Assembly (NCBI RefSeq): GCF_008642335.1 | Contig: NZ_CP029191.1 | Coordinates: forward strand, 2,666,001 to 2,730,000 | Length of the DNA: 64,000 nucleotides | From: Streptomyces venezuelae | GTDB lineage: Bacteria; Actinomycetota; Actinomycetes; Streptomycetales; Streptomycetaceae | Direction of reading: 5' to 3' | Part shown: positions 1 through 8,812 of the stretch, piece after piece | How positions within the stretch are numbered: the stretch's first letter is position 1 | Layout: each line of letters starts with the position of its first letter | Translations under genes and position numbers: made by a program | The notes under the pieces: model-generated | What the model was told of the DNA's origin: nothing | The model's database searches: none | What the model saw: only the letters and a program-made list of their open reading frames with translations

Positions 1-1068
1 CGCAGCACCGCCCACGGCGGGCCGAAGCCCGCCAAACAGCGCGACGCGTTCTTCGACAACGCCAAGTACCTGGCGATCGTCCTCGTGGCGATGGCCCACG
101 CATGGGAACCGCTGACCGATCACAGCCGTACGGCCGAAGCGCTGTACATGACCGTCTACACCTTCCACATGCCGGCGTTCATCGTGATCTCCGGCTACTT
201 CTCGCGCAGTTTCGACATGCGGGCCGACCGTCTCAAGCGGCTCGTGACCGGTGTCGCCGTGCCGTACGTCCTCTTCGAGATCGCGTACACGCTCTTCAAG
301 CGCTGGGCGGACGACGACCCCGGCCAGCCCATCAGCCTGCTCGACCCCTGGTACCTCACCTGGTTCCTGGTCGCGCTCTTCGTGTGGCGGCTCACCGTGC
401 CGCTGTGGAAGATCGTCCGCTGGCCGGTGCCGCTCGCACTGGCCATCGCCACGCTCGCCGTGATCTCACCCGACATCGGCGACGACCTCGACCTGCAGCG
501 CGTCCTGCAGTTCCTGCCGTTCTTCGTCCTCGGCCTCTTCATGAAGCCCGAGTACTTCCAGCTGGTGCGCCGCCGCGAGGTGCGCCTCCTGTCGATCCCG
601 GTCTTCGCGAGCGCGCTGCTCCTGGCGTACTGGGCGGCTCCCCGGATGACCTCGGCCTGGTTCTACCGCCGGGACAGCGCCCAGGAACTGGGTGCGCCGT
701 GGTGGGCCGGTGTCGTGATGACGCTGGCGCTCTTCGGCTGCTCCGTCGTCCTCACCGCGTGCTTCTTCGCGTGGGTGCCGCGCCGGAAGATGTGGTTCAC
801 GGTCCTCGGCGCCGGCACGCTGTACGGCTACCTGCTGCACGGCTTCCTCGCCAAGGGCTCCCGCTTCTGGGGCTGGTTCGACACCTACGACTGGCTGCAC
901 CAGCCGCTCGGCGAGATCTTCGTGTCGGTGGTCGCCGCGAGCGTGGTCACGGCGCTCTGCACGCCACCGGTGCAACGGATGTTCCGGTTCGCGATGGAGC
1001 CCAAGATGGAGTGGGCGTTCAAGCGGGACGCGGCGCAACTCGCCCGTGAGCGGGCCAAGTCGACGTAA
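1..1068 (+). CDS. Acyltransferase-3 family membrane protein (5' end outside window)
   Basis: The frame is open from base 1 through the first ATG at 85 to the stop at 1068. The residues before that ATG (RDAFFDNAKYLAIVLV) are the conserved start of acyltransferase-3 / fucose 4-O-acetylase-like proteins, so the true start lies upstream of the window. Several hydrophobic helices alternate with short Arg/Lys loops, as expected for this ~10-helix family, which moves acetyl or other acyl groups onto extracytoplasmic sugars or small molecules. The motif HMPAFIVISGYFS is typical of the family. The substrate cannot be told from sequence. The gene is followed 23 bases later by the convergent HD-domain gene. 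Confidence 0.8.
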   Translation, partial: RSTAHGGPKPAKQRDAFFDNAKYLAIVLVAMAHAWEPLTDHSRTAEALYMTVYTFHMPAFIVISGYFSRSFDMRADRLKRLVTGVAVPYVLFEIAYTLFKRWADDDPGQPISLLDPWYLTWFLVALFVWRLTVPLWKIVRWPVPLALAIATLAVISPDIGDDLDLQRVLQFLPFFVLGLFMKPEYFQLVRRREVRLLSIPVFASALLLAYWAAPRMTSAWFYRRDSAQELGAPWWAGVVMTLALFGCSVVLTACFFAWVPRRKMWFTVLGAGTLYGYLLHGFLAKGSRFWGWFDTYDWLHQPLGEIFVSVVAASVVTALCTPPVQRMFRFAMEPKMEWAFKRDAAQLARERAKST

Positions 1069-1091
1069 GAGAGCTGTCGACGCAACGAGAG

Positions 1092-1571
1092 CTACGGAAC
1101 CGGGGTCTCCCCGAGTCCCAGCAGGGCGCGCATGGTGGCGTACTTCGCCGTCAGGCGCGCCCTTGTCGTCGCGTCGAGGACCGCGAGGCGGGCCGGGTCC
1201 GCGTTGTGCGCCAGGTCCGCCTCCTTCACGAGGCGGGCGCCCGGGGTGGCGAGGATGCGTCGCGCGTACGCCTCCGGGGGCTCGCCCGCGCGTTTGGTGA
1301 GGGCGAGGACGATGTCCTTGGTCCGCCTGGTGAGCGGGGCCTCCGTGAGCCACCGCTCCGACAGGGCGTCGTCCTCGACGGCGTCGTGCAGCCAGGCGGC
1401 CGCGATCTGCTCGTCGTCGCCGCCCCGCCGCCGTACCCCCTCGGCCACGGCCTGCAGGTGTTCGGCGTAGGGGCGGCCCGCCTTGTCCTCCTGGTCGGCG
1501 TGGGCCTCGCGGGCGAGGGCCTCCACCTCCGGCAGGGACAGCGGTTCGGGGCGGTGGCCTGCGGGCGTCAT
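1092..1571 (-). CDS. HD-domain phosphohydrolase (RelA/SpoT hydrolase-like, small)
   Basis: This 159-residue protein carries the metal-binding HD pattern of (p)ppGpp-hydrolase-like proteins: an early His in AREAHADQ, the block GRPYAEHL, the core WLHDAVEDD, and a later Asp in EADLAHNAD. Stand-alone versions resemble SpoT hydrolase domains (MESH1-like) and may cleave (p)ppGpp or another nucleotide. The substrate is not established here. There is no synthetase domain. Its ATG overlaps the stop of the upstream ABC permease gene (ATGA), so it is the last gene of a leftward three-gene operon. Why a nucleotide hydrolase is coupled to an ABC exporter is unknown. Confidence 0.75.
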   Translation of the reverse strand: MTPAGHRPEPLSLPEVEALAREAHADQEDKAGRPYAEHLQAVAEGVRRRGGDDEQIAAAWLHDAVEDDALSERWLTEAPLTRRTKDIVLALTKRAGEPPEAYARRILATPGARLVKEADLAHNADPARLAVLDATTRARLTAKYATMRALLGLGETPVP

Positions 1572-4024
1572 GCGGCCGACCTTAGCGCCGCCCTCGCCGG
1601 GATCGTCGCCGAGGCCAGGCCCATGACCAGGACCGCGCCCACGAAGGAGCCGTACACGAGCGGCGGGACGTACGGGGACTCGCCGGTCAGGCCCTTCATC
1701 ATCGGGATGAGGGTGGCGAACGCGATGGCCGAGCCGATGACGATGCCCGCGGACGCCACGAGCAGCGCCTCCCAGCGGATCATCCGGAGGACCTGGCGGC
1801 GCGTGGAGCCGATCAGGCGCAGCGTGCCGAGTTCGCGGCGGCGGTCCAGGACCGTCATGACCAGGGTGTTGATCGCGGCGACGGCCGCGAAGCCGCCGAG
1901 TACGGCCGCCATCGTGGTGTTGGCCCAGGCGTTGAGCTCGTTGTCCATGGAGCGTGCGGTGGCGTAGCCGTCGCGGTCCTTGAGGACGCCGAGTCCGGAG
2001 AGCGCCTGCGCGGAGCCGCCGCTGGTCCAGACCTCGCTCGCGAAGGCCGAGGTGACGTGCTGCTTCAGGTCGGCGGCGGACATGGTCACCTGGGAGAGGC
2101 CGAGGCCCCTGCCGTACGTGGCGACGACGGTCGGCGAGGCCTTGGTGCCGTCGGGCAGGCGGAGGGCGAGGCGGTCGCCGGTCTTCACGTGGGCGGAGTC
2201 GGCGAGGGTGGCGTCGACGGCGATCTGGCCCTTGCCGAGCTTCAGGGTGCCCGTCTCGACGTCGAGGTCCTGGACCTCGGCGAGCGCGGCGGCCGTGCCG
2301 GTGATGCCTTGCGTCGACGCGGTCTGCAGATAGCGGTCGCCGCCCGAGCCCACCGGCACGAGTACGGAGGACTTGAGCACGCCGACGGCGGAGGTGACGC
2401 CCTTCGCGTCGGCGGCCTTCGCCAGGGTTCCCGGGGCGAGCCCGCCGTCGGCGGTGATGATGTGGTCGGCGGTGATGCCCGCGCGCTGCTGGTCGGCGGC
2501 GACCCGCTCCTCGCTGGTGTGCATGAAGACGAGGACCGAGGAGAAGGCCATGGCGAGCACGATCGGGGTGATCGCGGAGGCCAGACGGCGGGCGTTGGAG
2601 CGGGAGTTGGCGGCCGCGAGCGAGGCGGACGCGCCGGCGCCGCGCAGCGGGAGGCCGAACAGGGCGGCGCAGCCGCGGGCCACCAGCGGGCCGAGCAGGG
2701 CGACGGCGAGCATGAAGAGCATGACGACGCCGAGGGCCGCGTTCGCCGCGTCGTCGCCGGTGTTACTGGCGGCGAATCCGGCGAAGACCGTGCCGCCGAC
2801 GGCGGCGGCGATGCCCAGCGGCGTACGGATCCAGCCGAGCGCCACCCGTTCCACGGCGGCTTCGCTGAGCGCCTGGCCCGGCTTGATGCGGGAGGGGCGG
2901 CGGGCGGCCATGTAGCCGGCGCCGAGCGCGGTGAGGACGGCGACGCCGACGGCGCTGACGAGCGGGATGAAGGAGACGGTCAGGTCGACGGCCTCGGGGA
3001 TCGCGCCCTTCTCCTTCAGCTGTCCGAACCACCAGTTGGCCAGGGCGATGCCGGGCAGCAGGCCGACGGCCGCGGCGGCGGGGGCGACGAGCAGGGTCTC
3101 GGTGGCGATGGTGCGGCGGATCTGGCGGGGGGTGGTGCCGATGGCGCGCAGCAGGGCGTACTCGCGGGCGCGCTGGCCGACGGAGAGGGCGACGGTGCCC
3201 GCGGCGGTGAAGACGGCGGTGAGGGCGGCGATGCCGCCGAAGGAGCCGCCGAGGGCGGTGAGCATTTCCTTGGCGTAGGAGAGCGCGGAGCCCTCGGCCT
3301 CGCTGCGGTCGTCGCCGGTGTGGACCTCGGCCTTGTCGCCGAGGGCGTGTGCGACCCGGGACTTGAGGGCGTCGGCCGTGACGCCCGCCTCGGGCAGGAC
3401 GGCGATGGCGTCGACGCGTCCGGGGTGGCCGGAGATGCGGACGGCCTCGGAGTCGGCGAACCAGGCGGTGGGGGCGGTCCCCTTGGCGCCCACGGTGCCG
3501 GACACGCGGAAGGTGCGCGGTCCGTCGGCGGTGGTGAGGGTGGTGCGGTCGCCGACGGAGGCGCCGGGTGCGGCGAGGACGACCTCGCCGGGGTGCGGGG
3601 CGCGGCCCGCGGTGAGCTTCTCGCCGGTGAAGGCGGTGGAGCCCCAGCCGTGGGCGGTGACGTCCTTGTCGCCGGACTTGACGGGGAAGGTGACGTCGGG
3701 GACGGCGGTGCGGGCGCCGGGCACGGCACCGGCCTTGGCGACGAGGGAGTGGTCGACGCGGGCCTGGTCGGGCAGGGGCACGTCGGACTCGGACTTGCTG
3801 TCGCCGCTGCCGGCGACGAAGTGGACGGACTGGTTCGAGGCGGCGACGACGGGGGCGCCCGCGTACCGCTCGGTCGGGACGGAGGCGCGCAGCCCCGTCT
3901 CCAGGAGGATGCCGCAGGCGGCCACGATCAGCGAGGCCATCATCAGGGCGACGAACGTGCCGGCGAAGGCGGCGGGTTTGAAGCGGACCGCCGCGCGGGC
4001 GAGGCCGTTGGGGACGTATGCCAT
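1568..4024 (-). CDS. FtsX-like ABC transporter permease
   Basis: The 818-residue protein starts at the ATG ending at 4024 (MAYVPNGLARAAVRF). It has one N-terminal membrane helix, a ~220-residue extracytoplasmic domain, and two FtsX-like four-helix blocks. The second block ends in a helix followed by PARAALRSAA. This is the MacB/LolC-type architecture used for efflux or envelope mechanotransmission rather than import. The start shares one base with the ATPase stop (TAATG), and its own stop overlaps the HD gene, so all three are translationally coupled. The reading frame stays open upstream into the ATPase gene, but that stretch is Arg/Pro-rich shadow sequence. The cargo is unknown; Streptomyces pairs of this kind are often drug or peptide exporters. 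Confidence 0.85.
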   Translation of the reverse strand: MAYVPNGLARAAVRFKPAAFAGTFVALMMASLIVAACGILLETGLRASVPTERYAGAPVVAASNQSVHFVAGSGDSKSESDVPLPDQARVDHSLVAKAGAVPGARTAVPDVTFPVKSGDKDVTAHGWGSTAFTGEKLTAGRAPHPGEVVLAAPGASVGDRTTLTTADGPRTFRVSGTVGAKGTAPTAWFADSEAVRISGHPGRVDAIAVLPEAGVTADALKSRVAHALGDKAEVHTGDDRSEAEGSALSYAKEMLTALGGSFGGIAALTAVFTAAGTVALSVGQRAREYALLRAIGTTPRQIRRTIATETLLVAPAAAAVGLLPGIALANWWFGQLKEKGAIPEAVDLTVSFIPLVSAVGVAVLTALGAGYMAARRPSRIKPGQALSEAAVERVALGWIRTPLGIAAAVGGTVFAGFAASNTGDDAANAALGVVMLFMLAVALLGPLVARGCAALFGLPLRGAGASASLAAANSRSNARRLASAITPIVLAMAFSSVLVFMHTSEERVAADQQRAGITADHIITADGGLAPGTLAKAADAKGVTSAVGVLKSSVLVPVGSGGDRYLQTASTQGITGTAAALAEVQDLDVETGTLKLGKGQIAVDATLADSAHVKTGDRLALRLPDGTKASPTVVATYGRGLGLSQVTMSAADLKQHVTSAFASEVWTSGGSAQALSGLGVLKDRDGYATARSMDNELNAWANTTMAAVLGGFAAVAAINTLVMTVLDRRRELGTLRLIGSTRRQVLRMIRWEALLVASAGIVIGSAIAFATLIPMMKGLTGESPYVPPLVYGSFVGAVLVMGLASATIPARAALRSAA

Positions 4025-4881
4025 TACGCGGCCACCCCCGCGTAGGCGGGCGCGGTCAGGGTGGTCATGCGGGCCGCGATCTGTGCGGCGGAGGCGCGTT
4101 CGAGACGGTCGACGATGGAGCCGCCGGCGAGGAAGAGAACGCGGTCGGCGTGGGCGGCGGCCGCAGGGTCGTGGGTAACCATGACGACGGTGGCGCCGAG
4201 GCCGTCGACCGCGGAGCGCAGCAGGCCGAGGATCTCGCTCGCGGTGGTGGTGTCGAGGGCGCCGGTCGGCTCGTCGGCGAAGATCACGTCGGGTTCGGTG
4301 ACCAGGGCGCGGGCGATGGCGACGCGCTGCTGCTGGCCGCCGGAGAGCTGGCCGGGGCGGCGGCGGCCCTTGTCGCCGAGGCCGACGCGGGTGAGCATCG
4401 CGGTGGCCTTGCGGTGGTCGGGGCGGTGGCCCGCGAGGCGCATCGGCAGGACGACGTTCTGCTCGACGGTCAGCGAAGGCAGCAGGTTGAAGGCCTGGAA
4501 GACGAAGCCGAGGCGGGTGCGGCGCAGGGCGGTGAGCTTGTTCTCGCTCATGCCGGTGATCTCGGTGCCGCCGAGGTGGACGGTGCCGCTGCTCGGCCGG
4601 TCGAGGCCCGCGGCGCACTGCAGGAACGTCGACTTGCCGGAGCCGGAGGGGCCCATGACGGCGGTGAAGCTGCCGCGGGGCAGGGCGAGGTCGATGCCGG
4701 CGAGGGCGTGCACGGCGCCGGAGCCGCGGCCGTACTGACGGCGGACGCCGCGCAGTTCGACGGCCCAGTCGCCGGGTGTCCCGCCGAGGACGGCCCGGTC
4801 GCCGATCGCCCCGCCGAGGACGCGGACGTCCTCCTCGACGACTCGGTTCTTCTTCCGCCGCAGCCCCATGTCCCTGTCCAT
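4024..4881 (-). CDS. ABC transporter ATP-binding protein (MacB/LolD type)
   Basis: The 285-residue ATPase has Walker A GPSGSGKST at ~77-85, a Q-loop in FVFQAFNLLP (~126-135), signature LSGGQQQR at ~179-186, Walker B VIFADEP at ~199-205 followed by the D-loop, and an H-switch in VTHD. The motif spacing fits the MacB/LolD class that pairs with FtsX-like permeases, here the next gene. A non-conserved ~40-residue N-terminal extension precedes the domain; a second in-frame ATG four codons in would also serve. It is the first gene of the leftward operon. A 10+10 base inverted repeat sits immediately upstream and is a likely repressor site. Confidence 0.9.
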   Translation of the reverse strand: MDRDMGLRRKKNRVVEEDVRVLGGAIGDRAVLGGTPGDWAVELRGVRRQYGRGSGAVHALAGIDLALPRGSFTAVMGPSGSGKSTFLQCAAGLDRPSSGTVHLGGTEITGMSENKLTALRRTRLGFVFQAFNLLPSLTVEQNVVLPMRLAGHRPDHRKATAMLTRVGLGDKGRRRPGQLSGGQQQRVAIARALVTEPDVIFADEPTGALDTTTASEILGLLRSAVDGLGATVVMVTHDPAAAAHADRVLFLAGGSIVDRLERASAAQIAARMTTLTAPAYAGVAA

Positions 4882-4882
4882 T

Positions 4883-4918
4883 TCTCCGTACGAGTTCGAC
4901 GTCTAAAACGTACGGAGA
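4883..4918. promoter_or_regulatory. Candidate operator of the ABC operon
   Basis: A perfect inverted repeat, TCTCCGTACG-N16-CGTACGGAGA, ends two bases before the ATG of the ABC ATPase gene. Its size and symmetry suit a TetR-type dimer or dimer pair. Because it covers the ribosome-binding region, binding would block transcription or translation of the operon. No TetR gene is adjacent, so the regulator is unidentified. Confidence 0.5.
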
Positions 4919-4987
4919 CGGGGGTGGTGTGGACCATGAGGGCGGCTGGCGAACCGGGGGTGGGGAGAACCCCACCAAGCGCGTTCA

Positions 4988-5000
4988 GGTTCGGCGAACC
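4988..5000. promoter_or_regulatory. 13-bp palindrome between ABC operon and antiporter
   Basis: GGTTCG-G-CGAACC is a perfect palindrome in the divergent intergenic region, just upstream of two TTGACG-like hexamers (5022 and 5033) that could be -35 elements for the antiporter. It may be an operator for either side. No cognate regulator is evident. Confidence 0.35.
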
Positions 5001-5123
5001 GATCGTTTGGTAACCTAAGTATTGACGCGTTCTTGACGCTTCCTTTGCCATTCCACGTATGTCCCCTTACATGCCACCTACGGGAGGAACGGGCCCATCG
5101 GACACGCAGACACCCTGATAGCC

Positions 5124-6335
5124 ATGGGCGGCGCCTTTCTCGCCGCCGCCGTCCTCGCCCGCCTCGGCGGCCGCATCGGACTCCCCACCATCCCGCTCTT
5201 CATCCTGGCCGGGATCCTCCTCGGCCCCCACACACCCGGCGTGGTCCTGGTCTCCGACCCCCACGACCTGGAAATGCTCTCGGCGCTCGGCCTGGTCCTG
5301 CTGCTCTTCTACCTCGGCCTCGAGTTCCACATGGACGACCTCAAGACCGGCGGCCGCAAGATGGCCGTCGCGGGAGGCACCTACCTCGCCCTGAACGTCG
5401 GCGCCGGCCTGGGCTTTGGATTCGCGCTCGGCTGGGGCACCTCCGAAGCGCTGGTCCTCGCCGGAGTCCTCGGCATCTCCTCATCGGCGATCGTCACCAA
5501 AGTCCTCGTCGACACCGGCAGGCTCGGCAACCCCGAGACGAAGCCGATCCTCGGCATCATCGTGGTCGAGGACATCTTCCTGGCCCTCTACCTCGCGGCG
5601 CTGCAGCCCACCCTGTCCGGCGCGGACAGCCTGGCCGCCGCGGTGATGGACGGCGGCAAGGCCTTCGGCTTCCTGCTGCTGCTCGCCCTCGCGGCCCGCT
5701 TCGGCACGCGTCTCGTCGGCCGCCTCATGGACACGCGTGACGACGAACTCCTCGTCATCTCGTTCCTCGGCGTCGCCGTCTTCGTGGCCGGAGTCTCCGA
5801 GTGGTTCGGCGTCGCCGACGCGATCGGCGCGTTCATGGTCGGCCTGATGCTCGGCAGCACGGCGTCCGGCGACCGCATCCGCACCCTGGTCCACCCCCTG
5901 CGGGACGCCTTCGGCGCGATCTTCTTCTTCGCCTTCGGCCTCTCCATCGACCCGGGTGACCTCCCGGTCGTCCTCTGGCCGGTCCTGGCCGCGGTGGCGG
6001 TCACCCTCCTGATGAACGTCCTCGCCGGACTCGGCGCGGCACGCGTCTACGGCTTCGGCCCGGGCCCCGCGGCGAACATCTCCACGACACTCCTCGCCCG
6101 CGGCGAGTTCGCCCTGATCCTCGCCACGATGGCGGTGGGCGCAGGCCTCGACGAACGCCTCTCCCCCTTCATCGCGGGGTACGTGCTGCTGCTGGCGGTC
6201 CTCGGGCCGCTGGCGGCGGGGCGGTCGGAGTGGCTGGCGCGGATATTGCCGGGCGGCGGGGACGGCGACGGCCACGGGGGCGGCCCGGGCGTCACGCCTC
6301 CCGGCAGATCAGCAGCAGCGCCCTGTCGTCGTTGA
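5124..6335 (+). CDS. CPA2-family cation:proton antiporter (KefB/NhaS-type)
   Basis: The protein has about twelve hydrophobic helices and family motifs: the conserved block around LFYLGLEF, the segment GISSSAIVTKVL, VVEDIFLALYL with the membrane Asp pair region, and GRGEF-like LARGEFALIL near the end. It should exchange Na+ or K+ for protons across the cytoplasmic membrane. No TrkA-N or TrkA-C regulatory domain is attached. The first ATG is at 5124 but has no ribosome-binding site. A good site (GGGAGGAA, 5082-5089) sits 8 bases before an in-frame ATC at 5097, so the real protein may begin nine residues earlier on a non-canonical codon. The 3' end overlaps the convergent PP2C gene by 44 bases. 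Confidence 0.88.
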   Translation: MGGAFLAAAVLARLGGRIGLPTIPLFILAGILLGPHTPGVVLVSDPHDLEMLSALGLVLLLFYLGLEFHMDDLKTGGRKMAVAGGTYLALNVGAGLGFGFALGWGTSEALVLAGVLGISSSAIVTKVLVDTGRLGNPETKPILGIIVVEDIFLALYLAALQPTLSGADSLAAAVMDGGKAFGFLLLLALAARFGTRLVGRLMDTRDDELLVISFLGVAVFVAGVSEWFGVADAIGAFMVGLMLGSTASGDRIRTLVHPLRDAFGAIFFFAFGLSIDPGDLPVVLWPVLAAVAVTLLMNVLAGLGAARVYGFGPGPAANISTTLLARGEFALILATMAVGAGLDERLSPFIAGYVLLLAVLGPLAAGRSEWLARILPGGGDGDGHGGGPGVTPPGRSAAAPCRR

Positions 6336-7437
6336 CGTCCTTCGCCACGGCCTCGATGAGGTGCCAGGCCGCTCCGTGGAAGCCTCCTGCCACGTAGCGG
6401 TCGGCCTCGCCCGTGAGGCGGTCCATCCCCTCGGCGATGTCGCGGTCGGAGGTCTCGACGAGGCCGTCGGTGAAGAGCATCAGGACGTCGCCGGGGCGCA
6501 GGACGCCCTTGACGGGGTCGAACTGGGCACCGTCGTAGACGCCGAGGAGGGGGCCCTGGCCGGCCTTCTCCTCCCAGCGGCCGCTGCCCGCGCTGAGCTG
6601 GAGGCCCGGCGGGTGGCCCGCGGAGAAGAGTTCGTAGTCGCCGGTCTCCAGGTCGAGGACCAGGTGGATGGAGGTCGCGAAGCCCTCGTCCCAGTCCTGG
6701 CGGAGCAGGTAGCCGTTGGCGGCGGGCAGGAAGGCGTGCGGGGGCAGCGAGCCGAGCAGGCCGCCGAACGCGCCGGACAGGAGCAGCGCGCGCGAACCCG
6801 CGTCCATGCCCTTCCCGGAGACGTCGGTGAGGACGGCCTCCAGGGTGCGGCCGCCGTTCGTGCGGGCCGCGACCACGAAGTCGCCGGAGAAGGACTGGCC
6901 GCCGGCCGGGCGCAGTGCCATCTCGCGGTGCCAGCCGCGCGGCAGCTTCGGCAGCTTGCTCTGGACGCGGATGCGTTCGCGCAGGTCGAAGAGCATGGTG
7001 CCGCCGCCGCGCCAGGGCACGCCGACCCGGCTGCGGAACTGGGCGATGAGGAGTCCGAAGAAGCCGCAGGCGGCGACCACGAGGACCGTGCCCGGCGTGA
7101 CGCGGGCGGCGCCTTCCGTGTACGGGCCGAGCCGGACGGACTCCACGATCAGGGCCACCGCCGAGGCGGCGTAGAGCCCGAGGAGGCTGGCCGGGCGCAG
7201 CAGCAGGCCGCCGGCGACGATCGGCAGGACCAGGGCGGACGGCGAGAACCACTCGTTGTTGATGATCGTGCAGGTCGTGATGACCGGGATGGTGAGGAGG
7301 AGTCCCGCGAGGGCGACCCAGTCGGAGCCGTCGCCGCGGAAGTAGTCGACCCCGGATTTGCGCAGCGCGATGCGGACCCGGTGCACCTTCTTCTTCATCC
7401 GGGCCGTGAACGTGTCGGCTTCCGCGCGTACCTCCAT
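6292..7437 (-). CDS. Membrane-anchored SpoIIE/PP2C-type serine phosphatase
   Basis: The 381-residue protein has a basic N-terminus, four or five predicted helices (residues ~40-135), then a PP2C-like SpoIIE domain. Metal-binding signatures are visible: FSGDF, TDVSGKGMDAGS, the block FSAGHPPGL, LFTDGLVE and a final DDRALLL. Such phosphatases remove phosphate from anti-anti-sigma (STAS) proteins in partner-switching cascades, which streptomycetes carry in large numbers. No kinase or STAS gene is adjacent, so its target lies elsewhere. An internal Met at residue 14 is an alternative start. The stop lies inside the end of the convergent antiporter gene. Confidence 0.88.
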   Translation of the reverse strand: MEVRAEADTFTARMKKKVHRVRIALRKSGVDYFRGDGSDWVALAGLLLTIPVITTCTIINNEWFSPSALVLPIVAGGLLLRPASLLGLYAASAVALIVESVRLGPYTEGAARVTPGTVLVVAACGFFGLLIAQFRSRVGVPWRGGGTMLFDLRERIRVQSKLPKLPRGWHREMALRPAGGQSFSGDFVVAARTNGGRTLEAVLTDVSGKGMDAGSRALLLSGAFGGLLGSLPPHAFLPAANGYLLRQDWDEGFATSIHLVLDLETGDYELFSAGHPPGLQLSAGSGRWEEKAGQGPLLGVYDGAQFDPVKGVLRPGDVLMLFTDGLVETSDRDIAEGMDRLTGEADRYVAGGFHGAAWHLIEAVAKDVNDDRALLLICREA

Positions 7438-7566
7438 TGCTCGTGGACCTTATCCAGCGGGCCGCGTACTTCGCACGGGAGGTCCCGGTTGTCCCCCGTC
7501 AGGGGCATCCCCGAGGCGGGGAAAAACCCGTCGCTCCGCACGGCGGCGCCCTGGTAGGCATGGCAT

Positions 7567-8796
7567 ATGACGACAGACGTGCGGGTGCTCGGGAAGGCCG
7601 ACTGGGACGCGTGGTACGGGACGTTGGAGCTCGCGTTCGGCGGGGTCGCCGAGTCGGACGAGGAACGTGAGCTGTGGCGCGCGCTCACCGAGCACGACCG
7701 GTCGATCGGCGTGTGGGACGGGGACGCGTGCGTGGGGACGGCGGGGGCGTTCTCCTTCCGCATGGCCGTGCCGGGTGGTGCGCTGGTGGAGACGGCGGGC
7801 GTCACGATGGTCGGTGTCGCGGCCACGCACCGGCGGCGCGGGATCCTGACGTCGATGATGCGGCGGCAGTTGGACGACGTCCGCGCGTGGGGCGAGCCGC
7901 TGGCCGTGCTCACCGCGTCCGAGCCGGTCATCTACGGCCGGTTCGGGTACGGCGCGGCGACCCGGCACATGAAGGCCGACATCGACACCACGCGGGTGTC
8001 GCTGTCCATGCCCGCCGGGACGGACGACGTACATCTTCGGTACGTTCGGCCCGCCGACGTCCACGAGGCCTGCGAGGCGCTGTACGCACGACGCGTGACG
8101 GAGCGTCCGGGCATGACGGCCCGGCAGCCCGGCTGGGAGCGGCTGGGGCTGCTCGACCCGCAGAGCGAGCGGAACGGCGCGTCGCCGCTGCAGTGCGTGG
8201 TCGCCGAGCGGGCGGGTGAACTCGTCGGGTACGTGCGGTTCGCGGTGAAGCCCGACTGGGAGTGGCAGGGCCCCAAGGGTTCGGTCCAGGTGCGCGACAT
8301 CGAGGGTGTGGACCCGGCGGCGTACGCGGCGCTGTGGCGGTTCCTGTTCGACATCGACCTGACGTCATCGGTCGTCACCCGCAACCGTCCGGTCGACGAC
8401 GCGCTGCTCGAGATGGTCTCCGACATCCGCCGCTGCGACGTCACGGTGCGGGATTCGTTGTACGTACGGCTCGTCGAGGTCGGCGCGGCCCTTGAGGCGC
8501 GGACGTATCAGGCGCCGCTGGACGTGGTCTTCGAGGTCGAGGACGCGTTCTGCCCCTGGAACGAGGGCCGTTGGCGCCTCACCGGCGACGCGAAGGGCGC
8601 GTCGTGCGAGCGCACGGCCGACGCGGCCGACCTCTCCTTGTCGGTACGCGAGCTCGGCGCCGCCTACCTCGGCGGTACGTCCCTCACGTCACTTGCGGCC
8701 GCGGGCCGGGTCCGTGAGCTGCGCCGCGGCGCGCTGGCCGAGGCGTCGGTGGCCTTCGGGTCCGATGTGGCGCCGTGGCTGTCCCACGGGTTCTAG
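7567..8796 (+). CDS. Eis-like GNAT N-acetyltransferase
   Basis: The 409-residue length and layout match the Eis family: two GNAT folds plus a sterol-carrier-like C-terminal domain. The acetyl-CoA loop is GVAATHRRRG (~84-92) and the active-site strand is VIYGRFGYG (~121-129), whose Tyr acts as general acid in mycobacterial Eis. The protein ends in Phe, the residue whose terminal carboxylate serves as catalytic base in M. tuberculosis Eis, so the active site looks intact. Eis enzymes acetylate amines of aminoglycosides, peptides or polyamines; the natural substrate here is unknown. A second Eis paralogue lies at 49760-50983. The gene is divergent from the PP2C gene. Confidence 0.9.
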   Translation: MTTDVRVLGKADWDAWYGTLELAFGGVAESDEERELWRALTEHDRSIGVWDGDACVGTAGAFSFRMAVPGGALVETAGVTMVGVAATHRRRGILTSMMRRQLDDVRAWGEPLAVLTASEPVIYGRFGYGAATRHMKADIDTTRVSLSMPAGTDDVHLRYVRPADVHEACEALYARRVTERPGMTARQPGWERLGLLDPQSERNGASPLQCVVAERAGELVGYVRFAVKPDWEWQGPKGSVQVRDIEGVDPAAYAALWRFLFDIDLTSSVVTRNRPVDDALLEMVSDIRRCDVTVRDSLYVRLVEVGAALEARTYQAPLDVVFEVEDAFCPWNEGRWRLTGDAKGASCERTADAADLSLSVRELGAAYLGGTSLTSLAAAGRVRELRRGALAEASVAFGSDVAPWLSHGF

Positions 8797-8812
8797 GGCC
8801 TGGCCGCGGTCT

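Noticed and set aside
2057..4045. Long plus-strand frame (662 codons) opposite the FtsX permease
   Set aside because: It is the antisense of the permease and gives a Gly/Glu/Asp-rich product with no motif. Long antisense frames are normal at this GC content.
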